This document shows, one piece after another, positions 34,823 to 43,642 of a DNA stretch of 64,000 bases (the first letter of the stretch is position 1; every line of letters begins with the position of its first letter). The translations under genes and the position numbers were made by a program. A model generated the notes under the pieces. That model worked only from the letters and a program-made list of their open reading frames with translations. It ran no database searches and was not told the DNA's origin. The stretch is from Streptomyces sp. SDr-06 (lineage in GTDB: Bacteria; Actinomycetota; Actinomycetes; Streptomycetales; Streptomycetaceae), in NCBI RefSeq assembly GCF_003324565.1, contig NZ_QOLA01000002.1, forward strand, positions 806,001 through 870,000, read 5' to 3'.

Positions 34823-35866
34823 ATGCGCGCCACCGTCATCCACGCTCCCCACGACATCCGGGTGGAGGAGGTGCCTGACCCGAAGGTCCAGGTGTCCACG
34901 GACGCGGTCGTCCGGGTCCTGCGGGCCTGCATCTGCGGCAGCGACCTGTGGGCCTACCGCGGCGAGTCCGCCCGGCAGCCCGGCCAGCGCATCGGCCACG
35001 AGTTCCTCGGCATCGTCGAGGAGGCCGGGCCCGAGGTGCGCGGCTTCGCCAAGGGCGACCTCGTCGTCGCGCCCTTCGTCTGGTCCGACGGAACCTGCGA
35101 CTTCTGCGCCGAGGGCCTCACCACCTCCTGCCCGCGGGGCGGGTTCTGGGGCTCGGTCGGCTCCGACGGCGGCCAGGGCGAGGCCGTCCGCGTGCCGTTC
35201 GCCGACGGCACCCTCGTCAAGCTGCCCGCCGACGCCGCCTCCGACGACCACCTGCTGACCGGTCTGCTCGCGCTGTCCGACGTCATGGGCACCGGCCACC
35301 ACGCGGCGGTCGGGGCCGGCGTGCGGCGCGGCTCGACCGTGGCCGTCGTCGGGGACGGCGCGGTCGGCCTGTGCGGTGTGCTCGCCGCCAAGCGGCTCGG
35401 CGCGGAGCGCGTCATCGCGCTCGGCCGCCACCCCGCGCGGACCGACATCGCGAAGCTCTTCGGCGCCACCGACGTCGTCGCCGAGCGCGGCGAGGCCGCC
35501 GTGGCCGCGGTGCGCGAGCTGACCGGCGGCCAGGGCGCGCACTGCGTCATCGAGGCCGTCGGCACCGAGCAGTCCATGCGCACCGCCGTCGAGATCACCC
35601 GCGACGGCGGCGCCATCGGCTACGTCGGCGTCCCGCACGGCTCCGGCACCGGCCTCGACCTCGGCGTCATGTTCGACCGGAACATCGCGCTGCGCGGCGG
35701 CGTCGCCCCCGTGCGCAGCTACATCCCCGAGCTGCTCGCCGACGTACTCGACGGCACCATCGACCCGGCCCCGGTCTTCGACCTCACGGTCGGCATCGAG
35801 GGCGTGCCCGACGGCTACCGGGCGATGGACGACCGCACCGCCCTGAAGGTCCTCGTCAAGCCGTAG
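34823..35866 (+). CDS. zinc-dependent alcohol dehydrogenase family protein
   Basis: A 347-aa medium-chain dehydrogenase. The catalytic zinc site shows in CICGSDLWAYRG and GHEFLGIVEEAG. The family's structural zinc lobe is reduced to CDFCAEGLTTSC, and the Rossmann motif is VVGDGAVGLCGV. Late conserved GGAIGYVGVPHG completes the fold. It lies 18 bases after the lysoplasmalogenase and may share its transcript. The substrate is not predictable. Confidence 0.92.
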   Translation: MRATVIHAPHDIRVEEVPDPKVQVSTDAVVRVLRACICGSDLWAYRGESARQPGQRIGHEFLGIVEEAGPEVRGFAKGDLVVAPFVWSDGTCDFCAEGLTTSCPRGGFWGSVGSDGGQGEAVRVPFADGTLVKLPADAASDDHLLTGLLALSDVMGTGHHAAVGAGVRRGSTVAVVGDGAVGLCGVLAAKRLGAERVIALGRHPARTDIAKLFGATDVVAERGEAAVAAVRELTGGQGAHCVIEAVGTEQSMRTAVEITRDGGAIGYVGVPHGSGTGLDLGVMFDRNIALRGGVAPVRSYIPELLADVLDGTIDPAPVFDLTVGIEGVPDGYRAMDDRTALKVLVKP

Positions 35867-35879
35867 GGCACCCGCCGAA

Positions 35880-35906
35880 GGGGCCGCCCGGCGCACGGAC
35901 GGCCCC
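35880..35906. terminator. bidirectional hairpin between convergent genes
   Basis: GGGGCCG (35880-35886) pairs with CGGCCCC (35900-35906), between the stops of the dehydrogenase and the subtilase gene. It can end transcription from either side. Confidence 0.65.
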
Positions 35907-35919
35907 CTCGACTCCTCTG

Positions 35920-37461
35920 CTACTTCACGGCGTTGAGGGCGTTGGTGATGCCCGCCCCGTAGAAGCCGTTGTAGAACGTCCCGCCCTGGCAGACCGCGTC
36001 CACCTTGCCGTCACCGTTGATGTCGTACGGCGTGGTGCACGGGGTCTTGTCCGCCTGGAGCGCGAGCAGCGCCTTGATCTCGAACGCCGAGGCGTGCGGG
36101 TGCCGCGACTTCAACAGCGCGGCCACGCCCACCACATGGGGCGTCGCCATCGAGGTGCCGGCCATGTAGGCCCAGGTGCCGCCGGGCACCGGGCCGAGGA
36201 TCAGTCCGCTGGTGGCCGGGGCCTGCGGCGGCTGGTACGCGGTCGAGTCGCCGCCCGGCGCAGCGATGTCGATCACGCCGAGGCCGTAGTTGGAGAACGA
36301 CGACTTGATGCCCTTGGCACCGGTCGCGGCGACCGTCACCACACCCGGCAGCTGGGTCGGGATGTCCAGGCACTCACGCGGGTTGACCACCCGGCTGCCC
36401 GGTGTGGAGTCGTTCGGGCTCGCCGGGTCGGTGATCGAGTCGGCCGCGAAGTCGTAGTTCTCGTTGCCCGCCGCGGCCACGTTCACCGTGCCCTTGGACT
36501 CGGCGTACTTCGACGCCCGGGTGATCGCCTCGACCAGTGCCTTCTGGTCGGGGTCGTTCTTGCAGTTGAAGTACCAGGGGTCGGTGTAATAGCTGTTGTT
36601 CGTCACGTCGATGTGGTGCTCGGCCGCCCAGACGAAGCCGCAGACCACGGACTCCGTGTAGAAGAAGCTGCCGCCCTGCGTCGACACCTTGATGGCCGCG
36701 ACCTTCACGCCGGGCGCGACCCCGGTGATGCCCACGCCGTTCTTGGCGCCCGCGATCTCGCCCGCGACATGGGTGCCGTGCGGGGAGCCGCCGGTGGTGA
36801 AGGGGCGCCAGGCGCCGTCCGCGGTGTCCGGCTTGCCGGTGATGCAGCTGACCGACTTGGCCCGGTCGAAGTTGGGCGCGATGTCCGGATGGGTGTCGTC
36901 GACGCCCGTGTCGATCACGCCGACGGTGACCTTGGGGCTGCCCAGCGTCTTCTGGTGCGCCTGGTCCGCCTTGATGGCCTTCAGGTCCCACTGCAGGGGC
37001 TCCAGGGGGTCCTCGCCGGGCGCGGCCTTGGCGGCCGCCGCCTTCAGGTCCTCGGCGGTGAGGCGCTTGGGCGTGCCCACATCGGTGGTGGACTGGGCGG
37101 GCAGTGGCGCGGTCCTGGTCGCCCCCGCCGAATCGACGCCCCTGACCTTGCGGATCGTCTTCGCGAAGTCCGCGTTGGCGGAGTGCACGACGAGCACGCC
37201 TATCTGGTCGTACGCCTGGAGCACCGAGCCGCCCGCCTGGGCGACGGCTCTCTGGACGCGGGCCGAATTCCCGTGCCCGGGGCGGACGTTGACGATGTAA
37301 CTGAGCTCGGGCCCGGTCGGCTGCGCCGCCTTCGTGCTCAGCGGGCCGCCGTCGGCGGATGCCGCCGAGGCGGTGCCGGGAAGGAACGCGAGGGCGGCGG
37401 CGGTGGCCAGGCCCGCCGAGGCGGCGACGGCTCGGCGCGTACGGGAGATGTGCAACGGCAT
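35920..37461 (-). CDS. secreted S8 family subtilisin-like serine peptidase
   Basis: A 513-aa exported protease. It has a signal peptide (about residues 1-34, ending PGTASAA) and an inhibitor I9-like propeptide (LSYIVNVRPGHG, then VVHSANADFAKTIRKVRGV). The catalytic domain has Asp184 in GVIDTGVDDTHPD, His228 in SPHGTHVAGE, Asn333 in AAAGNENYD and Ser437 in MAGTSMATPHV. The Cys pairs in the catalytic part suggest disulfides. The end reads YDINGDGKVDAVCQGG, a Ca-binding-like loop. Probably a general extracellular protease. Confidence 0.92.
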   Translation of the reverse strand: MPLHISRTRRAVAASAGLATAAALAFLPGTASAASADGGPLSTKAAQPTGPELSYIVNVRPGHGNSARVQRAVAQAGGSVLQAYDQIGVLVVHSANADFAKTIRKVRGVDSAGATRTAPLPAQSTTDVGTPKRLTAEDLKAAAAKAAPGEDPLEPLQWDLKAIKADQAHQKTLGSPKVTVGVIDTGVDDTHPDIAPNFDRAKSVSCITGKPDTADGAWRPFTTGGSPHGTHVAGEIAGAKNGVGITGVAPGVKVAAIKVSTQGGSFFYTESVVCGFVWAAEHHIDVTNNSYYTDPWYFNCKNDPDQKALVEAITRASKYAESKGTVNVAAAGNENYDFAADSITDPASPNDSTPGSRVVNPRECLDIPTQLPGVVTVAATGAKGIKSSFSNYGLGVIDIAAPGGDSTAYQPPQAPATSGLILGPVPGGTWAYMAGTSMATPHVVGVAALLKSRHPHASAFEIKALLALQADKTPCTTPYDINGDGKVDAVCQGGTFYNGFYGAGITNALNAVK

Positions 37462-37829
37462 GGGGTCTCCATGGGGTTGGCGGAACTCTCGATGCGTACG
37501 TGGATGAGGAAGCGGGCGACGGGCTGGACAGGTGGGACCACCGCACCGGCACCGCCCGGAGGGCGCCGGGGCCGCGCATGAGCAGTGAAGCTATCGCCGA
37601 TCATCTCGGAGGATCAACGGCGTGTGCCGATTTCGCGGAGAAAGTCGTGTAGTCGGCGCGGGGGGCGTGCGAAACGCGCCACGCACGCGCCACGGAGAAA
37701 AAACGGCCGGACTGAACCGAGACGCCCCGTCCTCCGTGCCGTTGTCAGGGGGACCGCATCAGAACCGCCCCTAGGACCCCCATGTCCGAACTGTCCGTAC
37801 CCGCCGCATCCGCATCGCGAGGAGATTCC
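37462..37829. other. intergenic region between subtilase and DUF485 genes
   Basis: This 368-base divergent gap holds no supported gene. It must carry the promoters of the leftward subtilase and the rightward DUF485-symporter pair. A long Gly/Pro-rich open frame at 37500-37590 looks like background. A frame start at 37782 could lengthen the DUF485 protein by 16 residues. Confidence 0.6.
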
Positions 37830-38195
37830 GTGGCCACCGACGCGTCGCCGCCCGAAGCCGGGACGGACCACCGTCCCGTCCAGCCCAGCACCGAGGCATT
37901 CGTCGTCGAGCAGGAGAGCGCGGAATTCGGCGAACTCCGCCGCACCTACCGCTCGTTCGCCTTTCCGCTGACCATCGCCTTCATCGCCTGGTACCTGCTG
38001 TACGTGCTGCTGTCCAACTACGCGGGCGGCTTCATGGGCACCAAGGTCATCGGCAACATCAACGTGGCCTTCGTCTTCGGCCTCGCCCAGTTCCTGACCA
38101 CCTTCCTCATCGCCTGGTTCTACTCGCGGCACGCCGCGGCGAAGCTCGACCCCAAGGCCGAGGCCATCAAGTCCCGTATGGAGGCCGACGCATGA
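37830..38195 (+). CDS. DUF485 family membrane protein
   Basis: A 121-aa protein with a polar N-terminus and two membrane segments (about residues 46-66, FPLTIAFIAWYLLYVLLSNY; and about 77-101, NINVAFVFGLAQFLTTFLIAWFY). DUF485 proteins are typically the small partner of acetate/solute symporters, as here: its stop overlaps the symporter start (ATGA). GTG 37830 has GAGGAG five bases upstream, while the ATG at 37782 lacks a good ribosome site, so the shorter form is preferred. Confidence 0.85.
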   Translation: MATDASPPEAGTDHRPVQPSTEAFVVEQESAEFGELRRTYRSFAFPLTIAFIAWYLLYVLLSNYAGGFMGTKVIGNINVAFVFGLAQFLTTFLIAWFYSRHAAAKLDPKAEAIKSRMEADA

Positions 38196-39823
38196 GCCCC
38201 GCCCTCGACACCCTCGCCGCCGCCTCGTCGACCACCGAGCACCGGCCGCTGATCATCACCCTGTTCGCGGTGTTCGTCGCCGCGACCCTCGCCATCACCG
38301 TCTGGGCGGGCCGGCAGACCAAGAACGCCTCCGACTTCTACGCGGGCGGCCGCCAGTTCACCGCCTTCCAGAACGGCCTCGCGGTCTCCGGCGACTACAT
38401 GTCCGCCGCGTCCTTCCTCGGCATCGCCGGAGCCATCGCCCTGTTCGGCTACGACGGCTTCCTGTACTCCATCGGCTTCCTGGTCGCCTGGCTGGTGGCG
38501 CTCCTCCTGGTCGCCGAGCCGCTGCGCAACTCCGGCCGCTACACGATGGGCGACGTGCTGGCCTACCGGATGCGCCAGCGCCCGGTGCGCACCGCGGCCG
38601 GCGCCTCCACCATCGTCGTCTCGATCTTCTACCTGCTCGCGCAGATGGCCGGCGCGGGCGTGCTCGTCTCGCTCCTGCTCGGCATCACCACCGACGCGGG
38701 CAAGATCCTCATCGTGGCCCTGGTCGGCGTCCTGATGATCGTGTACGTCACCATCGGCGGCATGAAGGGCACCACCTGGGTGCAGATGGTCAAGGCCGTC
38801 CTGCTCATCGCGGGCGCGATCCTGATGACCTTCCTGGTGCTGCTCAAGTTCCACTTCAACGTCTCCGACCTGCTCGGCAGCGCCGCCGAGAAGAGCGGCA
38901 AGGGCGCGGCGTTCCTGGAGCCCGGCCTCAAGTACGGCGCCACCGGCACCTCCAAGCTCGACTTCATCTCGCTCGGCATCGCGCTGGTGCTCGGCACCGC
39001 GGGCCTTCCGCACATCCTGATCCGCTTCTACACGGTGCCCACGGCGAAGGCCGCCCGTAAGTCCGTGAACTGGGCGATCGGCATCATCGGCGCCTTCTAC
39101 CTGATGACGATCGCGCTCGGCTTCGGGGCGGCCGCGCTGGTGGGACCCGCCGCCATCAAGGCGCAGAACCCGGCGGGCAACACCGCGGCCCCGCAGCTCG
39201 CCGAGTACCTGGGCGGCGGCGTCGGCACCACGGGCGGTGCGACCCTGCTCGCGGTGATCTCGGCGGTCGCCTTCGCGACCATCCTCGCCGTCGTCGCCGG
39301 TCTCACCCTCGCCTCGTCCTCGTCCTTCGCGCACGACATCTACGCCAACGTCATCCGCAAGGGGAAGGCGACCGAGAAGGAGGAGATGGGCGCCGCCCGC
39401 TGGGCGACCGTCTTCATCGGCGCGGTCGCCATCGTGCTCGGCGCCTTCGCCCGCGACATGAACGTCGCCGGTCTGGTCGCCCTCGCCTTCGCGGTCGCGG
39501 CCTCCGCGAACCTCCCGACCATCCTCTACAGCCTGTTCTGGAGGCGCTTCACCACCCAGGGCGCGCTGTGGTCGATCTACGGCGGCCTGTTCAGCTCGGT
39601 GTTCCTGGTGCTGTTCTCGCCCGTCGTCTCCGGCAACCCGAAGACCTCCATGTTCAAGGGCGTCGACTTCCACTGGTTCCCGCTGGAGAACCCGGGCCTG
39701 ATCTCGATCCCGCTCGGCTTCCTGCTCGGCTGGATCGGATCGCTCCTCTCGAAGGAGGAGTCGGACCGGGGCAAGTACGCCGAGCTGGAGGTGAAGTCCC
39801 TCACCGGTGTCGGCGCCCACTGA
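38192..39823 (+). CDS. cation/acetate symporter (sodium:solute symporter family)
   Basis: A 543-aa transporter with about thirteen membrane segments, of the ActP/MctC group that imports acetate, propionate or pyruvate with sodium or protons. Typical stretches are NASDFYAGGRQFTAFQNGLAVSGDYMSAASFLGI at the start, AYRMRQRPVRT, GLPHILIRFYTVPTAKAARKSV, and ASSSSFAHDIYANV. The DUF485 gene immediately upstream is its usual partner. A 15-base perfect hairpin follows the stop. Confidence 0.92.
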   Translation: MSPALDTLAAASSTTEHRPLIITLFAVFVAATLAITVWAGRQTKNASDFYAGGRQFTAFQNGLAVSGDYMSAASFLGIAGAIALFGYDGFLYSIGFLVAWLVALLLVAEPLRNSGRYTMGDVLAYRMRQRPVRTAAGASTIVVSIFYLLAQMAGAGVLVSLLLGITTDAGKILIVALVGVLMIVYVTIGGMKGTTWVQMVKAVLLIAGAILMTFLVLLKFHFNVSDLLGSAAEKSGKGAAFLEPGLKYGATGTSKLDFISLGIALVLGTAGLPHILIRFYTVPTAKAARKSVNWAIGIIGAFYLMTIALGFGAAALVGPAAIKAQNPAGNTAAPQLAEYLGGGVGTTGGATLLAVISAVAFATILAVVAGLTLASSSSFAHDIYANVIRKGKATEKEEMGAARWATVFIGAVAIVLGAFARDMNVAGLVALAFAVAASANLPTILYSLFWRRFTTQGALWSIYGGLFSSVFLVLFSPVVSGNPKTSMFKGVDFHWFPLENPGLISIPLGFLLGWIGSLLSKEESDRGKYAELEVKSLTGVGAH

Positions 39824-39847
39824 CGTACGTCCGCACGGCGCATGGCC

Positions 39848-39881
39848 GAGGCCGTGTCGTAGAGTCCTACGACACGGCCTC
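39848..39881. terminator. perfect 15-bp-stem hairpin after symporter gene
   Basis: GAGGCCGTGTCGTAG (39848-39862), loop AGTC, CTACGACACGGCCTC (39867-39881). It lies 25 bases after the symporter stop. It is a likely terminator, but lacks a T-tract and could instead be a regulator-binding palindrome upstream of moaA. Confidence 0.65.
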
Positions 39882-39997
39882 GCCACACCTCGTGACAATC
39901 GGCCTCTCCTGTTGCCGAAGCTCTCGCGTAGGCTCGGGTGTATACCCACTCGACAGATGTGCGACTGACCTTCGACAGACAGGGGAGGGGGCCCACA

Positions 39998-40987
39998 GTG
40001 CTCATCGACACCTACGGCCGGGTGGCCACTGACCTGCGTGTCTCACTCACCGACCGGTGCAATCTGCGGTGCACGTACTGCATGCCGGAAGAGGGTCTGC
40101 AGTGGCTGGCCAAGCCGGATCTGCTCACCGACGACGAGATCGTCCGCCTCATCCGTATCGCCGTCACCGACCTCGGCGTCACCGAGGTCCGCTTCACCGG
40201 TGGTGAGCCGCTGCTCCGTCCCGGCCTGGTCGGGATCGTCGAGCGCTGCGCCGCCCTGGAGCCGCGCCCCCGGATGTCGATCACCACCAACGGCATCGGC
40301 CTCAAGCGCACCGCCGCCGCTCTGAAGGCGGCCGGGCTCGACCGGGTCAACGTCTCCCTGGACACCCTGCGGCCCGACGTGTTCAAGACACTGACCCGCC
40401 GTGACCGGCACAAGGACGTCATCGAGGGCATGGAGGCCGCGCGCGAAGCCGGTCTCACCCCGGTCAAGGTCAACGCGGTCCTGATGCCCGGCCTCAACGA
40501 CGACGAGGCCCCCGACCTGCTCGCCTGGGCGGTCGAGCACGACTACGAGCTCCGCTTCATCGAGCAGATGCCGCTCGACGCCCAGCACGGCTGGAAGCGC
40601 GACGGCATGATCACCGCGGGCGACATCCTGGAATCGCTGCGTACGCGCTTCACGCTCACCCCCGAGGGAGACGAGGAGCGGGGCTCCGCGCCCGCCGAGC
40701 GCTGGGTGGTCGACGGCGGCCCGCACACCGTGGGCGTCATCGCCTCGGTGACCCGCCCGTTCTGCCGCGCCTGCGACCGGACCCGGCTCACCGCCGACGG
40801 TCAGGTGCGCACCTGCCTGTTCGCCCGCGAGGAGTCCGACCTGCGCGCGGCCCTGCGCTCGGACGCGGGCGACGAGGAGATCGCCCGGCTGTGGAAGCTG
40901 GCGATGTGGGGGAAGAAGGCCGGTTCCGGTCTGGACGACCCCTCGTTCCTGCAACCGGACCGCCCGATGTCAGCGATCGGCGGCTGA
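39998..40987 (+). CDS. moaA: GTP 3',8-cyclase MoaA
   Basis: Radical-SAM enzyme that opens molybdenum cofactor synthesis by converting GTP to 3',8-cyclo-7,8-dihydro-GTP. The 329-aa protein has the radical-SAM cluster motif CNLRCTYCMPEEG near residue 20, the GGEPLLRPG loop, and the C-terminal cluster CRACDRTRL with TCLFA. It ends in the Gly-Gly pair needed for activity (MSAIGG). GTG 39998 follows AGGGGAGGGGG. Its last 18 bases overlap the convergent hypothetical gene. Confidence 0.93.
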   Translation: MLIDTYGRVATDLRVSLTDRCNLRCTYCMPEEGLQWLAKPDLLTDDEIVRLIRIAVTDLGVTEVRFTGGEPLLRPGLVGIVERCAALEPRPRMSITTNGIGLKRTAAALKAAGLDRVNVSLDTLRPDVFKTLTRRDRHKDVIEGMEAAREAGLTPVKVNAVLMPGLNDDEAPDLLAWAVEHDYELRFIEQMPLDAQHGWKRDGMITAGDILESLRTRFTLTPEGDEERGSAPAERWVVDGGPHTVGVIASVTRPFCRACDRTRLTADGQVRTCLFAREESDLRAALRSDAGDEEIARLWKLAMWGKKAGSGLDDPSFLQPDRPMSAIGG

Positions 40988-41227
40988 CCCGGCCGCCTCC
41001 CACTCGGCGAGCGGCACGACGTCCTTCAAGAAGCCCCGTACGCCCAGGAATTGGGAGAGGTGCTCGCGGTGTTCCGCGCACGCGAGCCACGTCTTGCGCC
41101 GCTCCGGCGTGTGGATCTTCGGGTTGTTCCAGGCCAGGACCCAGACGGCGGCGGCACGGCAGCCCTTGGCGGAACAGATGGGGGTCTCGTCAGTCGTCTC
41201 GTCACTCACAGAGACATTGTCCGTCAT
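40970..41227 (-). CDS. hypothetical protein with possible zinc site, convergent with moaA
   Basis: An 85-aa protein with Cys/His pattern CSAKGC ... WLACAEHREHL and Trp-rich centre (VWVLAWNNPKIHTPERRKTW), suggesting one zinc-bound fold. I do not recognise a family beyond conserved actinobacterial hypotheticals. ATG 41227 is preferred to the frame start five codons upstream. Its 3' end overlaps moaA by 18 bases in the opposite orientation. Confidence 0.7.
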   Translation of the reverse strand: MTDNVSVSDETTDETPICSAKGCRAAAVWVLAWNNPKIHTPERRKTWLACAEHREHLSQFLGVRGFLKDVVPLAEWEAAGSAADR

Positions 41228-41403
41228 GCCACCCCGTGACAAAGGCGACGCCGAGCAGCCACGGGGGGAGCTGCCCGGCGTCGGTCCGTCGCTCCGACGG
41301 GGGATGCGGAGCGCCTACGAAGTATGTCATGGGGGACCCGGTGTGGTGCACCGGAACTTCATGATTGATCTGAGCTTTTCCTGAGCTTGCGGACGGTGAC
41401 GGA

Positions 41404-41778
41404 TCAGCTTTGATCGTGTGAGCGCCACTCGCGGTCACCGGCCGTCGGTTCCGTCGCGGATTCCGCGGGACCGCCCACCGGGGCCGCGCCGAGCGCCGGC
41501 CGCGGCGGGGTGGGAATGAACGTGGAGGGGAGTGAAGTCACGTTCTCCCGGCCCGCGTTGGCGAACACGACCGCCACATAGGGCAGCAGCGCGCCGAGTA
41601 CCAGCGTCACGATGGCGACAGGACGCTCGATGTTCCACAGCACCGCGGTCAGCACCACCGAAACGGTGCGGATCGACATCGAGATCACATAGCGGCGCTG
41701 CCGGCCGCGGACGTCCTCGGCGAGCCCCTGGCGGGCCCCGGTGATCCGGAAGACCTGGCCGCCGCTCTGCTTCCGCAT
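41404..41778 (-). CDS. DUF3099 family membrane protein
   Basis: A 124-aa protein with a short basic N-terminus (RKQSGGQVFRITGARQGL) and two membrane segments (about residues 34-52 and 57-77, ISMSIRTVSVVLTAVLW and PVAIVTLVLGALLPYVAVVFAN). A Pro/Ala/Thr tail follows. This is the DUF3099 pattern of actinobacteria, function unknown. An open frame extends upstream to 41925, but the conserved part begins at ATG 41778. It is divergent from the GlsB-like gene. Confidence 0.82.
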   Translation of the reverse strand: MRKQSGGQVFRITGARQGLAEDVRGRQRRYVISMSIRTVSVVLTAVLWNIERPVAIVTLVLGALLPYVAVVFANAGRENVTSLPSTFIPTPPRPALGAAPVGGPAESATEPTAGDREWRSHDQS

Positions 41779-41993
41779 CACGTTCCACCACCCGAGTTCC
41801 ACGGCGGGCTCTCCCTGGCCCGGACTGCTATCACCGTACGCCGGGGCTCCGCCGGGTTCGAGACCGGGGCGGCTCTTACCTGCGCGGATGCCCCGGTACC
41901 GGACACGTACGGAGGTGTCCGACATGCGCCGTACGGAGTACGGGCAGAGACTGGCGGGACCTGCTCACGTCGAGCCGTACTAGGGAGGCAGCC

Positions 41994-42269
41994 ATGGGCT
42001 GGTTGTGGGCCATCATCGTGGGATTCGTGCTCGGTCTCATCGCCAAGGCGATCATTCCCGGCAAGCAGCACAGTCCGCTCTGGCTGACCACCATCTTCGG
42101 CATCATCGGCGGCGTGGTCGGCAACTCGATCGCCCGGGCGCTCGGCATCGCCGAGACCAAGGGCATCGACTGGGGCCGCCACGGCCTCCAGATCGCGGCC
42201 GCCGTCGTGATCGTCTTCCTCGGCGACATGCTGTACATGGCGCTGCGGGGCAACAAGCAGAGAGCCTGA
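41994..42269 (+). CDS. GlsB/YeaQ/YmgE family stress-response membrane protein
   Basis: A 91-aa protein with three short membrane segments: GWLWAIIVGFVLGLIAKAIIPG, WLTTIFGIIGGVVGNSIARALG and LQIAAAVVIVFLGDMLYMALRG. The GxxxG-rich helices and size match the transglycosylase-associated/GlsB family of small stress proteins of unknown function. GGAGG ribosome site before the ATG. A hairpin separates it from the convergent tyrS. Confidence 0.88.
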   Translation: MGWLWAIIVGFVLGLIAKAIIPGKQHSPLWLTTIFGIIGGVVGNSIARALGIAETKGIDWGRHGLQIAAAVVIVFLGDMLYMALRGNKQRA

Positions 42270-42281
42270 CGGCACGCGAGA

Positions 42282-42308
42282 GGGGCGGTCCCGTGACGGA
42301 ACCGCCCC
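42282..42308. terminator. bidirectional hairpin between glsB-like and tyrS
   Basis: GGGGCGGT (42282-42289) pairs with ACCGCCCC (42301-42308), with four further pairs inside. It lies between two convergent genes, so it can end both transcripts. Confidence 0.75.
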
Positions 42309-42329
42309 CCTGTCGCGCGCGTGCGGAAC

Positions 42330-43598
42330 TCAGGCGCCGGTGACCTCGATGGCCGCCAGGTTCTTCTTGCCGCGGCGCAGCACCAGCCAGCGCCCGTGCA
42401 GGAGTTCACCGGCTGTGACCACGGCGTCCTCGGCGGTCACCTTCACGTTGTTCACGTAGGCGCCGCCCTCCTTCACCGTGCGGCGGGCGGCCGACTTGCT
42501 GGCCACCAGGCCGACCTCGGCGAACAGGTCGGTGACCAGGCCGAGTTCGGCCACCCGGGCGTGCGGCAGCTCGGACAGCGCGGCGGCGAGCGTCGCCGCG
42601 TCCAGCTCGGTGAGCTCGCCCTGACCGAACAGCGCCTTGGACGCGGCGGTGACCGCGGCCGTCTGCTCGGCGCCGTGCACCAGCGTGGTCAGCTCCTCGG
42701 CGAGCGCCCGCTGCGCGGCCCGGGCCTGCGGCCGCTCCTCGGTGAGCTTCTCCAGCTCCTCGATCTCCTCGCGGGACCTGAAGCTGAAGATCCGCAGGAA
42801 CTTCGAGATGTCCCGGTCGTCCGCGTTCAGCCAGAACTGGTAGAAGGCGTACGGCGTGGTCTTCTCGGGGTCGAGCCAGACCGTGCCGGACTCCGTCTTG
42901 CCGAACTTGGTGCCGTCCGCCTTGGTGATCAGCGGCGTGGCCAGCGCGTGCACGTCGGCGTCGGGCTCGACCCGGTGGATCAGGTCGGTGCCCGCCGTGA
43001 GGTTGCCCCACTGGTCGCTGCCGCCGGTCTGCAGCGTGCAGCCGTACCTCCGGTTGAGCTCCAGGAAGTCCATGCCCTGCAGGATCTGGTAGCTGAACTC
43101 GGTGTAGCTGATGCCCGCGTCGGAGTTGAGCCGCCGCGAGACGGCCTCCTTCGCGATCATCTTGTTGACCCGGAAGTACTTCCCGACGTCCCGCAGGAAG
43201 TCGATCGCCGACAGGCCCGACGTCCAGTCCAGGTTGTTGACCATCGTCGCGGCGTGCGGGCCCTCGAAGTCGAGGAACCGCTCGATCTGGCCGCGCAGCC
43301 GATCGACCCAGCCCGCCACGACCTCCGGCGCGTTCAGCGTGCGCTCCGAGTTGGGCTTCGGGTCGCCGATCAGGCCGGTGGCGCCGCCGACCAGGCCCAG
43401 CGGGCGGTTCCCCGCGAGCTGGATCCGCCGCATCGTGAGGATCTGCACCAGGTTGCCCAGGTGCAGGCTGGGCGCGGTCGGGTCGAAGCCGCAATAGAAC
43501 GTGACGGGACCGTCCGCGAACGCCTTGCGCAATGCGTCCTCGTCAGTGGAGAGGGCGATCAGCCCACGCCACTGCAGTTCGTCGACGATGTCCGTCAC
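42330..43598 (-). CDS. tyrS: tyrosyl-tRNA synthetase
   Basis: Charges tRNA-Tyr with tyrosine in the cytosol. The 422-aa protein has the class I signatures [10 protein letters not shown] (HIGH type) and KFGKTESGT (KMSKS type), the tyrosine pocket with GGSDQWGNL, and a C-terminal S4 RNA-binding domain ([15 protein letters not shown]). The frame is open upstream, but GTG 43598 fits the family start and follows GAAGGAGAC. No T-box is visible in the 44-base gap before tldE. Confidence 0.94.
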   Translation of the reverse strand: MTDIVDELQWRGLIALSTDEDALRKAFADGPVTFYCGFDPTAPSLHLGNLVQILTMRRIQLAGNRPLGLVGGATGLIGDPKPNSERTLNAPEVVAGWVDRLRGQIERFLDFEGPHAATMVNNLDWTSGLSAIDFLRDVGKYFRVNKMIAKEAVSRRLNSDAGISYTEFSYQILQGMDFLELNRRYGCTLQTGGSDQWGNLTAGTDLIHRVEPDADVHALATPLITKADGTKFGKTESGTVWLDPEKTTPYAFYQFWLNADDRDISKFLRIFSFRSREEIEELEKLTEERPQARAAQRALAEELTTLVHGAEQTAAVTAASKALFGQGELTELDAATLAAALSELPHARVAELGLVTDLFAEVGLVASKSAARRTVKEGGAYVNNVKVTAEDAVVTAGELLHGRWLVLRRGKKNLAAIEVTGA

Positions 43599-43642
43599 GG
43601 GTCTCTTGTCTCCTTCAGACGTGCTTACTGACAGCACCGAGG

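Noticed and set aside
43599..43642. T-box or other leader control of tyrS
   Set aside because: The gap is only 44 bases and has no structured element.
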